64,000 nt of DNA from Nitrospira_E sp052156535 (GCF_052156535.1 NZ_JBQKUP010000037.1:174366-238365), one strand, 5' to 3'. Shown: positions 8,412 through 16,884, counted from the stretch's first letter. Numbers and translations are program-made. Notes: generated by a model from the letters alone, not told the origin.

Positions 8412-8642
8412 TTATTTTCTCTTCCTTGAAGTGCCTTGTGGATTGTGTGTTGGTGCGATCCATTTTGTTCGACAAAGTTTATTCAGAGCTGTTTGCGTTC
8501 CAAAGGAACGGATCTCGCAACGCCAACATCGCCAGTAGGGCCGATTCTTAACATCCATGTGCACCTCAATTCCCTTCAAGCAATAAGGGCACAGGCCCTT
8601 GAGTGATTCCGGTTTGTTCTTCTGCTGCATTTGTTTTTTCAT
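8412..8642 (-). CDS. Small zinc-ribbon protein
   Basis: This 76-residue protein has two Cys pairs, CPYC near residues 18-21 and CWRC near 39-42, spaced as a single zinc ribbon, with basic flanks. It ends four bases before the primase start and has a good GGGAG ribosome-binding site. Small zinc ribbons are common beside element primases and may help bind DNA. The function is otherwise unknown. It is the first gene of the minus-strand module. Confidence 0.65.
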   Translation of the reverse strand: MKKQMQQKNKPESLKGLCPYCLKGIEVHMDVKNRPYWRCWRCEIRSFGTQTALNKLCRTKWIAPTHNPQGTSRKRK

Positions 8643-8731
8643 CTGAATCTCCCTTGCTTTTTTTAAGGTTTTACCTTCTACTAAGGACTTGACTACAACG
8701 TAATCCCTGCAAAAAGGTTTTCCTATGGGAG

Positions 8732-8750
8732 ATAAGGGGATTCCCCTTAT
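8732..8750. promoter_or_regulatory. Inverted repeat in the divergent promoter region
   Basis: ATAAGGGG (8732-8739) and CCCCTTAT (8743-8750) form an exact 8-bp inverted repeat with a three-base centre. It lies eight bases before the plus-strand ATG at 8759 and in the 116-bp space between the two divergent modules of the element. The position suits a repressor operator, or a translational hairpin for the downstream gene. No clear -10 box can be assigned. Confidence 0.4.
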
Positions 8751-8758
8751 TTTGCGGA

Positions 8759-9523
8759 ATGGCTAGAGCGAGTAAGAAGGATGAGCAGAAATGGGCGAGG
8801 AAGTTATATCTTTTCCACCGAGAATGCGTACGGAGGAATCGAGAATACGGGCGTGAATATAAACGGTGGGTTGAATCTGGAAAACCGATTTTTTCCCTCT
8901 TTGAAGGTCTTCAGGGAAAATGGAAAGTTTATGAATTAGATCCTCCCAATCCAGAAGATATTTCAGATTTAGATGAGGTGTTAAGAAAAGGGGAATTCCC
9001 AAAGTCTGTGTGGGAAATTTGGGAGGTTCCTGAGAATGAATTAAAGGCTTATGGAGCAATTGATCATTGCTTTAAACGGGAGGATTTTACAGAAACCCAA
9101 ATGAGAAATTTAAAGGGGCACCTTTTTTTGTTGTATTTTCCGGAGGAAAAGGAATTTAATTGGAATAATACCGTTGGAATCATTGATATGCGACGACCGA
9201 AGGACGAAATTAAAACGAGTATTTCTGAAAGAATTAGTTCCTGGTTAACTGAACGAACGGAAGCCGGACTCAAACAAGAAAAGGCGAAAGAGAGAATTCG
9301 TTTGTCGGAAGCCTTCCAATATCTCAAGGCCGTTGATTTACGTAAGCAGAAAATGACGTATGAAAAAATTTCTCTACAACTGAGAAAGGGAAGAGCAAGT
9401 TCTTTTGATGCCAGAGAGGCGAAAAGGTACTGCCAAAAGGGGGAGGAATTTATTGCTAATCCTCCACTTTTAAAATATTCAGAGAAAGATTATCAGGAAA
9501 AATTTCAGCGCTTTCTCCGGTAA
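8759..9523 (+). CDS. Hypothetical protein, first cargo gene of the element
   Basis: I do not recognise this 254-residue protein. It is soluble, highly charged and rich in Lys, Glu and Arg, with no signal peptide or membrane segment. The N-terminus (about 1-45) is a basic Arg/Tyr-rich helix, REYGREYKRWVESG. The middle (90-150) is mixed alpha-beta with aromatic-rich strands. Residues 165-230 look like a helical, possibly DNA-binding segment: TYEKISLQLRKGRASSFDAREAKRY reads as a helix-turn-helix in a resolvase-like tail. It faces away from the replication module and has an inverted repeat just upstream, so a regulator of the element is one possibility. Confidence 0.6.
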   Translation: MARASKKDEQKWARKLYLFHRECVRRNREYGREYKRWVESGKPIFSLFEGLQGKWKVYELDPPNPEDISDLDEVLRKGEFPKSVWEIWEVPENELKAYGAIDHCFKREDFTETQMRNLKGHLFLLYFPEEKEFNWNNTVGIIDMRRPKDEIKTSISERISSWLTERTEAGLKQEKAKERIRLSEAFQYLKAVDLRKQKMTYEKISLQLRKGRASSFDAREAKRYCQKGEEFIANPPLLKYSEKDYQEKFQRFLR

Positions 9524-9592
9524 GTTTTTAACTTTGGGGAGGGTTTAAGTATATTTAAATGGGGGGTGCGTATTTTGTAAATTCTTTGGGAA

Positions 9593-9610
9593 GGTATTAA
9601 AAATAATACC
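9593..9610. other. Small hairpin in the gap between cargo genes
   Basis: GGTATTA and TAATACC form a 7-bp stem around AAAA. No T-run follows, so a terminator is weak; an operator is equally possible. It lies in the 306-base AT-rich stretch 9524-9829, which has no other gene that I can support. Confidence 0.3.
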
Positions 9611-9829
9611 TCAGCTGTTAAAAGGCCACCAGGGAATGGTTTAGAATAGTTTTTGTGGAAAAAGATAAACGGAATTAGTTTTTTAAAGAATTTGGCATAA
9701 TTTTTCAAATATCTTTTAGGAAAACCTTCCCTTTAAGGTTGATTTATCGGAAATTAATATCTCATTTTTTTAGGGTCAAAAAAGAATAATTGTGGGAGAA
9801 AATTCCTGAAACCTTCGGATCCTCAAAGT

Positions 9830-10924
9830 ATGTCCAATAATAGCTCAGGCACTACGGAAACTGCATATTATCATTGCCCCCCAGTGTGGGTTGAAGCAGA
9901 CCCCTTTATTGGCTGTCAGAATCCACCTGTTTCAACACAACGAGAGGAAGTGTTTAAAAAATCCCTCGCTTCAGGAATTAGAGTCGTGGTTTCGAGAGAT
10001 GGATTATTTGTTTTTGACTTCAATGATTGGCTTCCTCGTGCAGAAATGCCAGATCTAAATTTTGATGACATTTTAGATAATTCTATTCCACCCATCACAT
10101 CAAAAATGGTAATGCAAAACCCAAAATTTCAGAGATTTATGGAGGTCTCCCAACAAGAAGTCGCTAATGTTTACAGACGAGTGGAGGTTATGAATGCTCA
10201 TTTAGCTTGTCTGAATACTGCCTTGCAAACATGCCAAAAAGAGTCTTGGCCAATCCTACAATTTATTAGCGCTGGGGAATATTTAAAGGTTGATCGGGGG
10301 CAGGATGAAATTCGTAGATTAAACCTTATTGCAAGTCATTCCCCATATCATGCATATATAGAAAAATTTAGAAGTACAACCGATACCCCAACTGAATGTC
10401 CTACCAGGCAGTTGGTAACAATTCAAACAGTTGAAAAATCTTTCGAGATTTTGGACTCGATTATAAAATCCCCAATTCCCGATTCTTTAAAGCTAGTCAC
10501 AATGTTGTTGCAGAGTGCAAGAGCCTATCGGGACCATGATTTTTCCGGATCAATTATACTTTCCTGGACAGTATTGGAAAAACTGATTTCAATTATTTGG
10601 GATAAGATGCTTAAAGATAACAAAGAGCGGGAAGAGGAGGGTACAAAAATTGATTTTATAGATAGTAAAAGGGAAAAGAAATTGAAGGGTAGCCTTTATT
10701 CTGCGTCTACTAGAATAGAGATACTTTCTTTGTTAAATAGGATAAATAAGGCTTTGTATACGGAATTGAATAAAATCCGAAAAGTCAGAAACGCCTGGCT
10801 TCACAACCTTGGCCAAGTGGAAAGTGAGGATGCTTCGCATGGGTTAGTTACAAGTCTAAAGTTATTCTCGGAAATTTCCCTGGTTAAAATTTCATTAAAC
10901 ATTTCCCACCAGACAACATTTTAA
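9830..10924 (+). CDS. Protein with HEPN-like RX4H C-terminus
   Basis: This 364-residue soluble protein has no family that I recognise in its first 200 residues. The C-terminal part (about 215-364) is helical. It contains SGSIILSWTVLEKLISIIW near 240-258, typical of the first helices of Apea/HEPN-like domains, and KIRKVRNAWLHNLG near 318-331, where R323 and H328 give the RX4H motif of HEPN ribonucleases. HEPN proteins cut RNA in many toxin and defence systems. Here the nuclease role is inferred from one motif and the fold pattern. It is AT-rich compared with the EPS locus, stands as cargo of a mobile element, and lies 322 bases before a TIR gene. The ribosome-binding site is poor. Confidence 0.6.
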   Translation: MSNNSSGTTETAYYHCPPVWVEADPFIGCQNPPVSTQREEVFKKSLASGIRVVVSRDGLFVFDFNDWLPRAEMPDLNFDDILDNSIPPITSKMVMQNPKFQRFMEVSQQEVANVYRRVEVMNAHLACLNTALQTCQKESWPILQFISAGEYLKVDRGQDEIRRLNLIASHSPYHAYIEKFRSTTDTPTECPTRQLVTIQTVEKSFEILDSIIKSPIPDSLKLVTMLLQSARAYRDHDFSGSIILSWTVLEKLISIIWDKMLKDNKEREEEGTKIDFIDSKREKKLKGSLYSASTRIEILSLLNRINKALYTELNKIRKVRNAWLHNLGQVESEDASHGLVTSLKLFSEISLVKISLNISHQTTF

Positions 10925-10940
10925 GTTCTTATCCTCTGGC

Positions 10941-10962
10941 TTCAAAAACTGTTGTTTTTGAA
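10941..10962 (+). terminator. AT-rich hairpin after the HEPN-like gene
   Basis: TTCAAAAAC and GTTTTTGAA form an exact 9-bp stem with loop TGTT, 16 bases after the stop codon. The stem is AT-rich and not followed by a clean T-run, so termination would be weak. The remaining bases up to 11246 are AT-rich with no gene seen, and probably carry the promoter of the TIR gene. Confidence 0.4.
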
Positions 10963-11246
10963 TGACTTGGAATTAAAAAAATAGGTCACTAATAACAACC
11001 TGCTTTCCCTCTCAAATTACCATAGGATTTGGAAACTTGTTTCTTTAGGAATTTACATCAGTTGAAAAGGGAATAGCTTGCAGGAATTCTACTAAATCTC
11101 TCTTCATGAAAACATAGCCATTCACAGATGCCATAGAAATTACAGAGAAATTCCCATGGATACTAAAAAAATTTATGGCGCTATCCAGATGGTTTAGCAT
11201 CCGATACTAAGAAATTTTAGGTAGATTAGGAATAGGTGAAGACATT

Positions 11247-12173
11247 GTGAACAACGATTTTGAAATCTTCTGCAGCTATGCTCATGTTGATAACGATGAC
11301 GCATGGGTGGAGAACTTCATCACAGAGGTAACAAGGACATATCGCAAACTCACTGGGGAGGAGCCAAGAATCTTCATGGATCGAGAATCATTAGTAACAG
11401 CAGACGTTTGGGATAAGAAGATTCGCACTTCACTTGAGGTTAGTAGTGTACTAATGGCAGTGATAACACCGTCTTTTATCCGCTCTGAGTGGTGTCAACG
11501 TGAGTGGGAAATGTTTTCCCTGCGGGAGGCGGAACTTCGTAAAAAGATACTTCTTGCGGATGAGCAGGGGCTCATTTTCCCTATATTGTTATATCCGCTT
11601 AACCGTGGGCGCTTCACCCAACAACAAGAGGCCTTTTCTGCTGATGTAAAAAAGCGCCAATGGCTTGATGTATCATCACAACTCGAAGGCTCCCCGATAC
11701 GACCTGATCAAGTACGTGACCTCACTGAACAGCTAATCGATACGTTGGCGGAATTGGAACAACGTCGGCGCCGTTCTTCCAGTGCGGCTTCAAGCGCGAT
11801 TGCAGGAGTAACCATTCGTGATCCTCAATTAGGAATTGAATGGTCAGCTGGTCTAAGCCCAACTACGATGAGTTTCGAGGATGCGTTAAAGTACGTGGCT
11901 GAGCTTAAAATCGGCGGATCAGGCGGGTGGAGGTTGCCGACGAAGGCGGAGTTAAAGGCCATCATCGATCCCATTGCGATATCAACCGACCTGACGGCTA
12001 GCCCATTCCCCTTACGAGAACCTTTCAATGTCCAGCGATTCGGACACCTTCACTCTGGAACGCTTGTACCTTCTCCACACGAAGGAAACTTCGTCATGAA
12101 TGTTCGTAACGGGCATATTTTTAATGGTAAGGGGTTTAAATGCTATGTACGGGCTGTCCGGGATTTGCCTTGA
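11247..12173 (+). CDS. TIR domain - DUF1566 (Lcl_C-like) fusion protein
   Basis: Residues 4-130 are a TIR domain: FEIFCSYAHVDNDD, then FMDRESL, a VLMAVITPSFIRSEWCQREW box with E86 in the position of the NADase glutamate, and a YPL segment near 113. A basic-Ser linker, EQRRRRSSSAASS, follows near 172-184. Residues 190-308 match DUF1566: GGWRLPTKAELKAIID, then a tail ending CYVRAVRD. DUF1566 has an FGE/C-type-lectin-like fold seen in surface and ligand-binding proteins. No signal peptide is present, so it is probably cytoplasmic, with the lectin-like part as sensor and TIR as NAD-consuming effector (inferred). The start is GTG with AGGTG upstream. Confidence 0.8.
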   Translation: MNNDFEIFCSYAHVDNDDAWVENFITEVTRTYRKLTGEEPRIFMDRESLVTADVWDKKIRTSLEVSSVLMAVITPSFIRSEWCQREWEMFSLREAELRKKILLADEQGLIFPILLYPLNRGRFTQQQEAFSADVKKRQWLDVSSQLEGSPIRPDQVRDLTEQLIDTLAELEQRRRRSSSAASSAIAGVTIRDPQLGIEWSAGLSPTTMSFEDALKYVAELKIGGSGGWRLPTKAELKAIIDPIAISTDLTASPFPLREPFNVQRFGHLHSGTLVPSPHEGNFVMNVRNGHIFNGKGFKCYVRAVRDLP

Positions 12174-12230
12174 TTCCTGATTAGGAAGCCACCAGGATAT
12201 GACCCTCACCTTATCTGAAGAAATTTTAGT

Positions 12231-12251
12231 TTGTGCTCATTTTGTGCTCAA
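12231..12251. repeat. Paired TTGTGCTC repeats near the right end (candidate integrase arm sites)
   Basis: TTGTGCTCA at 12231-12239 and TTGTGCTCAA at 12242-12251 are direct repeats whose starts are 11 bases apart, about 120 bases inside the right core. They mirror the pair at 3135-3156. After circularisation they would flank the core on either side, in the same orientation. Confidence 0.4.
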
Positions 12252-12370
12252 CGCTACCACTTTCCAGCCTATTCAGGCCCACTCCAGGAAAAGGTTTGGC
12301 CTAGCCAAACCCCTTGTTGGAATTGGTTGGAATGAGCTGAAGTAGGGTAGAGGAAGGTGAAATTTTTGCA

Positions 12371-12411
12371 TTCCTAAACCGCGGGCCGCACGTTCAATTC
12401 GTGTCGGGGGC
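12371..12411 (+). other. Right attachment site (attR core)
   Basis: This is an exact copy of bases 3044-3084, the 3' part of tRNA-Arg from the anticodon loop to the last acceptor base. The 5' half of a tRNA and the CCA are missing, so it is not a gene. It marks the right limit of the element. Confidence 0.85.
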
Positions 12412-12757
12412 CCCAAAAATTCTTACATTATGCCCGTTCCTTCTTCAGCAATATGAGGGCCACGTGTGCCTCATCCTTTCTAAGTTTTCCTTCCCAGTAT
12501 TCTGAATTGAGAGCCTGATTTAATCACACAGAACAGTTTTCCTCCATCGGATACGTCCTGAATCCACTTGTCCATTGGGAGAAGTCCAACCTAAGTTTTA
12601 TGCTTGGAGGTCTTCATGCCCCCGGTGACTTCTTTTGTATTTTCCTAGATCAGCCTCAATGCACTATATGTGTGAATCACGCATATGAAAGATTTTCGAT
12701 TATGATTTAATTTTCATCCTCTACCCACCGATTGATACTTTATTCAGCAGTTTCTGT

Positions 12758-12892
12758 ATGCGAGCCAGTCCAGGCCGAGAAGCTGGTAAAAAGGCGTTGG
12801 CTATGAATGATTGGTGGCAAGTTTCGTCAATGAATTTGGCCCATGATGTCGTAAAGGCCATCGCGTTGATGAAGCAGGCAAAGCTTATCTAA
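12758..12892 (+). CDS. Possible small protein of 44 residues
   Basis: An open frame starting MRASPGREAG lies in the 520-base stretch between the right att site and the first EPS gene, ending 41 bases before that gene. It has no recognisable domain and no clear ribosome-binding site. It may be chance. The remainder of 12412-12933 holds no other gene that I can support and presumably contains the promoter of the EPS locus. Confidence 0.2.
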   Translation: MRASPGREAGKKALAMNDWWQVSSMNLAHDVVKAIALMKQAKLI

Positions 12893-12933
12893 CAAATGTG
12901 CTTGGGTATCTTTCACGGGGAATGAGGTGAGTT

Positions 12934-13596
12934 ATGAGGCAGAGTGCGTATCGTAGGAGTATTCATGTCGTGTGTCTGGTATCCGGTTTGCTCAGCCTGA
13001 GTCTTTTCGGTTCGGCATTTGGTGATTCCAATGTGGGTGCCATGTCCCAAGAGGCCCAACGAGCCGAAAAGCGGGCCTTAATTGTCATCGATGATTACAT
13101 TATTGGCCCGGAAGACATTTTGGAAATCAGTGTCTGGCGCAATCCGGATTTGTCGAGAGAGGTGAGGGTTCGTCCCGATGGAAAAGTGTCCTTGCCGCTT
13201 ATTGGAGATGTGAAGGCGGTGGGGCGTACGACTTCTGAACTTCGAGATGATATTACTCAGAAACTCAAGTCCTATAAGGAAAATCCGACAGTGGCCATCG
13301 TGGTTAAGGAAGTCAATAGTTATTACTTTTACGTACAGGGCGCAGTCGGCAAAATCGGGAAATTACCGTTGTTAAGCCGAACAACACTCATCCAGGCCAT
13401 TACGTTAGCGGGAGGGATGGCACCAGATGCCGTACGGAGCCGGATTACTATTTTTCGGTTGGGAATGGATAGCGAGGCACCGCAAAAATTGGTGGTCAGT
13501 TACGATGATATTATTTTGCGGGGAGCTGACAATGTTGAGTTAAAGCCCGGAGATACCATTGTCGTTCCTTCCGAGACCATGGTCCTGATTCCGTAA
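12934..13596 (+). CDS. Polysaccharide export protein (Wza/EpsA-like), secreted form
   Basis: This 220-residue protein has a signal peptide (SGLLSLSLFGSAFG, cleavage near residue 32). A Poly_export domain follows near 52-135: YIIGPEDILEISVWRNPDLS, then VRPDGKVSLPLIGDV. An SLBB-like segment follows, VQGAVGKIGKLPL, near 137-149. It should be the periplasmic or outer-membrane export component for EPS. It has no lipobox Cys, unlike its neighbour. It is the first gene of the locus, with ribosome-binding site GAGGTGA before ATG, and a paralogue starts 30 bases downstream. It is much shorter than Wza and lacks the C-terminal amphipathic helix region. Confidence 0.85.
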   Translation: MRQSAYRRSIHVVCLVSGLLSLSLFGSAFGDSNVGAMSQEAQRAEKRALIVIDDYIIGPEDILEISVWRNPDLSREVRVRPDGKVSLPLIGDVKAVGRTTSELRDDITQKLKSYKENPTVAIVVKEVNSYYFYVQGAVGKIGKLPLLSRTTLIQAITLAGGMAPDAVRSRITIFRLGMDSEAPQKLVVSYDDIILRGADNVELKPGDTIVVPSETMVLIP

Positions 13597-13626
13597 TCAC
13601 TCATTTTTTCGTTTGATTGAGGTCAT

Positions 13627-14244
13627 ATGAGGAATACCATTCCATCTATATATAGCAAGTTTGGTCTCATCCTAACCCTGATGGGGTTTTTGCTCTGTTC
13701 CGGATGTCTGAAGCCGGACGTGGTGGTTTCCCCGGGCCACCCTGAAGAGGGCTTTGTCTTGGGCCCTGAAGATGTCATCGAAGTGATCGTATGGAAAAAT
13801 CCCGACTTATCGAGGCAGGTCGTGATCCGGCCGGACGGAAAAATTTCTTTAGCCTTAATCGGTGATGTGGTAGCCAGTGGCTTGACTGCTGATCAAGTTG
13901 CCAAAAAAATTGCAGAAAAATTTAAGGCGGTAAAAGAAAATCCATCCGTATCGGTCAATGTGATCGAGGTCAATAGTTACTATGTCTTTGTTGTGGGAGA
14001 AGTGACAAAGCCAGGGAAATTGCCATTGAAATCCTATACGACGATTCTCCAGGCTCTGTCCTTAGCCGGTGGATTTACCCAATTCGCTTCCCGAAATGAC
14101 ATCATGGTCGTTCGGACGGAAAAAGATGAGAGGGGCCATGTCACAGAAACACGTATCCCGCTTCGATATTCAGATCTTATTTCGGAAGATGGGGGAGTGT
14201 ATAACATCACCCTCAGGTCCGGGGATACGGTCATCGTCCCGTAA
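13627..14244 (+). CDS. Polysaccharide export lipoprotein (Wza-like)
   Basis: This 205-residue paralogue of the preceding gene has a signal peptide ending LLCSGC, where the Cys near residue 27 is the likely lipidation site. The export domain GPEDVIEVIVWKNPDLSRQV and RPDGKISLALIGDV is near 47-82, followed by SLBB-like VVGEVTKPGKLPL near 119-131. The two proteins align along their length. This one is probably anchored in the outer membrane and may form a mixed pore or collar with the first. Ribosome-binding site GAGGT lies upstream. The next gene follows after about 70 bases. Confidence 0.87.
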   Translation: MRNTIPSIYSKFGLILTLMGFLLCSGCLKPDVVVSPGHPEEGFVLGPEDVIEVIVWKNPDLSRQVVIRPDGKISLALIGDVVASGLTADQVAKKIAEKFKAVKENPSVSVNVIEVNSYYVFVVGEVTKPGKLPLKSYTTILQALSLAGGFTQFASRNDIMVVRTEKDERGHVTETRIPLRYSDLISEDGGVYNITLRSGDTVIVP

Positions 14245-14312
14245 ATCGAAAACGCCGTTCAAAAACCGGATTGGCCAGGTAGACCCTGGGCTCTCGCAAT
14301 AGAAGGAATATC

Positions 14313-16670
14313 ATGGGCTCCATGTCTGGTCCTACTGCAGCGTCTCACACCACAGATCCTGCTCTTGTCGTCCAAAAATATCTTAAAGATTTTTGGGATT
14401 TAGCTGTTCGACGAAAGTGGTTGATTCTGAGTTTCGTCATCCTAGGGATAGCCATTGGCGGGACTCTCGCTTGGCTGAAAGTGGATATGTATCGATCGGA
14501 GACGGTCATTCTCATCGAACAACAAAAAATACCCGAAAAATATGTTTCGTCGGTGGTCGGAGGCAGTACCGCAGACCGAGTGTCCACCATGACACAACAG
14601 GTGTTAAGCCGAACCAGTTTACTGAAGATTATTGAAGAGTTTCACTTATACTCTGACGAAATTAAAGCCCGGGGGTATGAGGGGGTAATTGAGGAGTTAC
14701 GTACGAACATTAAGATTGAAACAAAGGGCAGTGGTGGGCAAATCGAAGCCTTTAACATATCGTTTGCGCATCGTGATCCGAAGATGGCCATGAAAGTGAC
14801 GGCCAAGTTGGCCTCTCAGTACATCGATGAAAATATCAGAATTCGCGAACAATTTATTGAAGGGGCGATGGAGTTTTTAGACCAAGAACTGATCTCGGCG
14901 AAAGAGGCCCTAGATCAAAAAGAAAAGGCCTTGTCCGAATATAGGATGAAGTATGTCGGAGAGTTGCCCGCTCAATTGGAGGCGAATTTCAGGACGCTCG
15001 ATCGCTTGCAGCTTGAAAAAACCCGTATCCAGGAATCGATGAATTCTATCAACACCCGCTTGGATCTGTTGGAAAAGACAATTCTGGATTATGAGGCAAA
15101 CCCCGGTATGGTTGCAAAAACGAAGGGATCTCTCCTTTTGAGAAAAACGGATCCCCTGAGCCAGCGACTTCATGAGCTGAACCGTGAGTTGGCGAAGTTG
15201 TCGAGTGAATATAAGGAATCCTATCCGGATATCATTTCCTTGAAAAAACAAATCGAGGATGCCGAACAGGAGCTGGCCAATCGACCCATGGTGCGTGGGG
15301 GACAGGCTCCATCAGATCCCTATCTGGCCGAGCTGCTGAACACCAAGAAGGAATTAAATTCGCAACTCCCTGCGTTGAAATCCCAGTTAGCCGAAGTTTC
15401 AAAAAACATGAAAAATTTGGAGAAGCGGCTTGAAGACACGCCTCATCATGAACAGGCATTGCTGGCCCTGGAACGGGACTACAACAATATCCAGAGGCAC
15501 TATCAACGCCTGCATGAAAACCGTATCAATGCCAGAATTTCTGAAAATCTTGATAAACGACAAAAGGGGGAGCGATTTCGCATTTTAGATCCGGCCAATT
15601 TGCCAACCAAGCCTGAGGGGAAACCCCGTGAATTGATTGCGGCGGCTGGGTTTATCCTTGGAACCGGATTGGGGTTTGGACTCGCCTTTCTTTTGGATTT
15701 GTTATGGCCGACGTTCCGACGTTCGGAAGAGGCGGAAATGTCGTTAGGGCTTGCCACTCTGGCTACCATCCCCAGTTTTAAAATGGCCTATGGGAAATCC
15801 ATGAAGATGGTCGCAAATGAATTGGAAGCTCAGAGTAGTTCCAATGGGAAACACCTTGCCTTGTCTCAGTGCGTCGATTCCCTGTTGACCAGAAAAAGTC
15901 CTGACACCGATACGGAAGGCCACGATGGCGGGGCCTCTGGAGACCGCCAAAAAACCTCTCATGAAGCGTTTCTCCCTCAGTTGAATTTAGTGACCAAATG
16001 GCGTCCTCATTCCATTGTGGCGGAGCAGTACCGGGTCGCTGCAACTCGGCTGGATCTTCTGGATCCCGTTGCCTCTAACCAGGTTGTGTTAATTACGAGT
16101 GCCATGAAGGGAGAAGGGAAAACCAGCACAGCTGCCAATATCGCCTATACGCTGGCAAGAGATTTGGATGAGCCGACACTCATCATTGATTGTGACTTTA
16201 AATGTCCGAACTTGCACAGAGTACTCGGTCTAAATCAGGCGCCGGGTGTGGCGGAATATTTTTCTGGGGCTAAAGGGTTGTTGGAGCCCTGCCTGCAAAA
16301 AATTCCTGATGTGCCGTTGTGGTGCATGTCGGTGGGGGATGTCGGTCGGTATCCGGTTCCGCTTTCCAAATTGCAAAATCTCTCCTCTATGTTGGAGATG
16401 CTGACGTCTCGCTACCGGTTTATTATTCTTGACGGCCCGCCCGTATTGCCATTGGCGGATGTCAATGTCTTAAGCGGATTGGCCCATGTCGTGCTGGTGG
16501 TGGTTCGGTCCGGGGTCACACCCAAGGATGCCGTGCAAAAAGCGGTCGAAATGATCAAACATATAGGGCCTACAAGACTGGTATTGACCGATGCCTGGAC
16601 GCAAGGCGTGCCTTACTATGTGCGGCAAAGATACATTATTCCTTACTCGTCGGACAGCAAGGGTTCATGA
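14313..16670 (+). CDS. Chain-length determinant / tyrosine autokinase (Wzz-BY-kinase fusion)
   Basis: This 785-residue inner-membrane protein begins with a Wzz domain: transmembrane segments near 34-54 and 443-465 with a long periplasmic coiled-coil region between them. The cytoplasmic kinase has Walker A SAMKGEGKTSTA near 594-605, Walker A' TLIIDCDF near 620 and Walker B FIILDGPP near 703. The C-terminus contains clustered tyrosines (VPYYVRQRYIIPYSS), the autophosphorylation tail of BY-kinases. It should set EPS chain length and couple polymerisation to export through the two proteins encoded upstream. The ATG has AAGGA about seven bases upstream. Confidence 0.92.
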   Translation: MGSMSGPTAASHTTDPALVVQKYLKDFWDLAVRRKWLILSFVILGIAIGGTLAWLKVDMYRSETVILIEQQKIPEKYVSSVVGGSTADRVSTMTQQVLSRTSLLKIIEEFHLYSDEIKARGYEGVIEELRTNIKIETKGSGGQIEAFNISFAHRDPKMAMKVTAKLASQYIDENIRIREQFIEGAMEFLDQELISAKEALDQKEKALSEYRMKYVGELPAQLEANFRTLDRLQLEKTRIQESMNSINTRLDLLEKTILDYEANPGMVAKTKGSLLLRKTDPLSQRLHELNRELAKLSSEYKESYPDIISLKKQIEDAEQELANRPMVRGGQAPSDPYLAELLNTKKELNSQLPALKSQLAEVSKNMKNLEKRLEDTPHHEQALLALERDYNNIQRHYQRLHENRINARISENLDKRQKGERFRILDPANLPTKPEGKPRELIAAAGFILGTGLGFGLAFLLDLLWPTFRRSEEAEMSLGLATLATIPSFKMAYGKSMKMVANELEAQSSSNGKHLALSQCVDSLLTRKSPDTDTEGHDGGASGDRQKTSHEAFLPQLNLVTKWRPHSIVAEQYRVAATRLDLLDPVASNQVVLITSAMKGEGKTSTAANIAYTLARDLDEPTLIIDCDFKCPNLHRVLGLNQAPGVAEYFSGAKGLLEPCLQKIPDVPLWCMSVGDVGRYPVPLSKLQNLSSMLEMLTSRYRFIILDGPPVLPLADVNVLSGLAHVVLVVVRSGVTPKDAVQKAVEMIKHIGPTRLVLTDAWTQGVPYYVRQRYIIPYSSDSKGS

Positions 16671-16884
16671 AACTTTTTGTGGAATGGACGTTTCACGACG
16701 CAACCTATCTGGGGTTGCGAGGGATGAAATGTGGGGACGGGTCGTGGTCATTTTGACTTCAATTAAAATTTGGGCTTATTCATTTTCCAGAATGTTGATG
16801 GAGGTGCCGAGGCATGTGCTAGAGCATGAGGTTCCGATACATACAGACCGTAGGTTGTGGGACAAGGTACGAAAGTTCGATCTA

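Larger units (their letters stand above)
3044..12411. mobile_element. Integrative element in the 3' end of tRNA-Arg
   Basis: An exact 41-bp direct repeat of the tRNA 3' part bounds about 9.3 kb. The tyrosine integrase gene lies immediately inside the left boundary, the usual layout of tRNA-targeting islands. The minus-strand module is integrase, excisionase-like HTH, serine recombinase, DNA methyltransferase, primase/helicase-like protein and zinc ribbon. The plus-strand cargo is a gene of unknown function, a HEPN-like gene and a TIR-DUF1566 gene. No capsid, portal, relaxase or conjugation gene is present, so it is neither a full prophage nor an ICE. A satellite-like or mobilised genomic island is more likely. 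Confidence 0.85.

Noticed and set aside
12371..12411. A second tRNA-Arg gene
   Set aside because: Only the 3' part from the anticodon loop is present; it is the duplicated attachment core.
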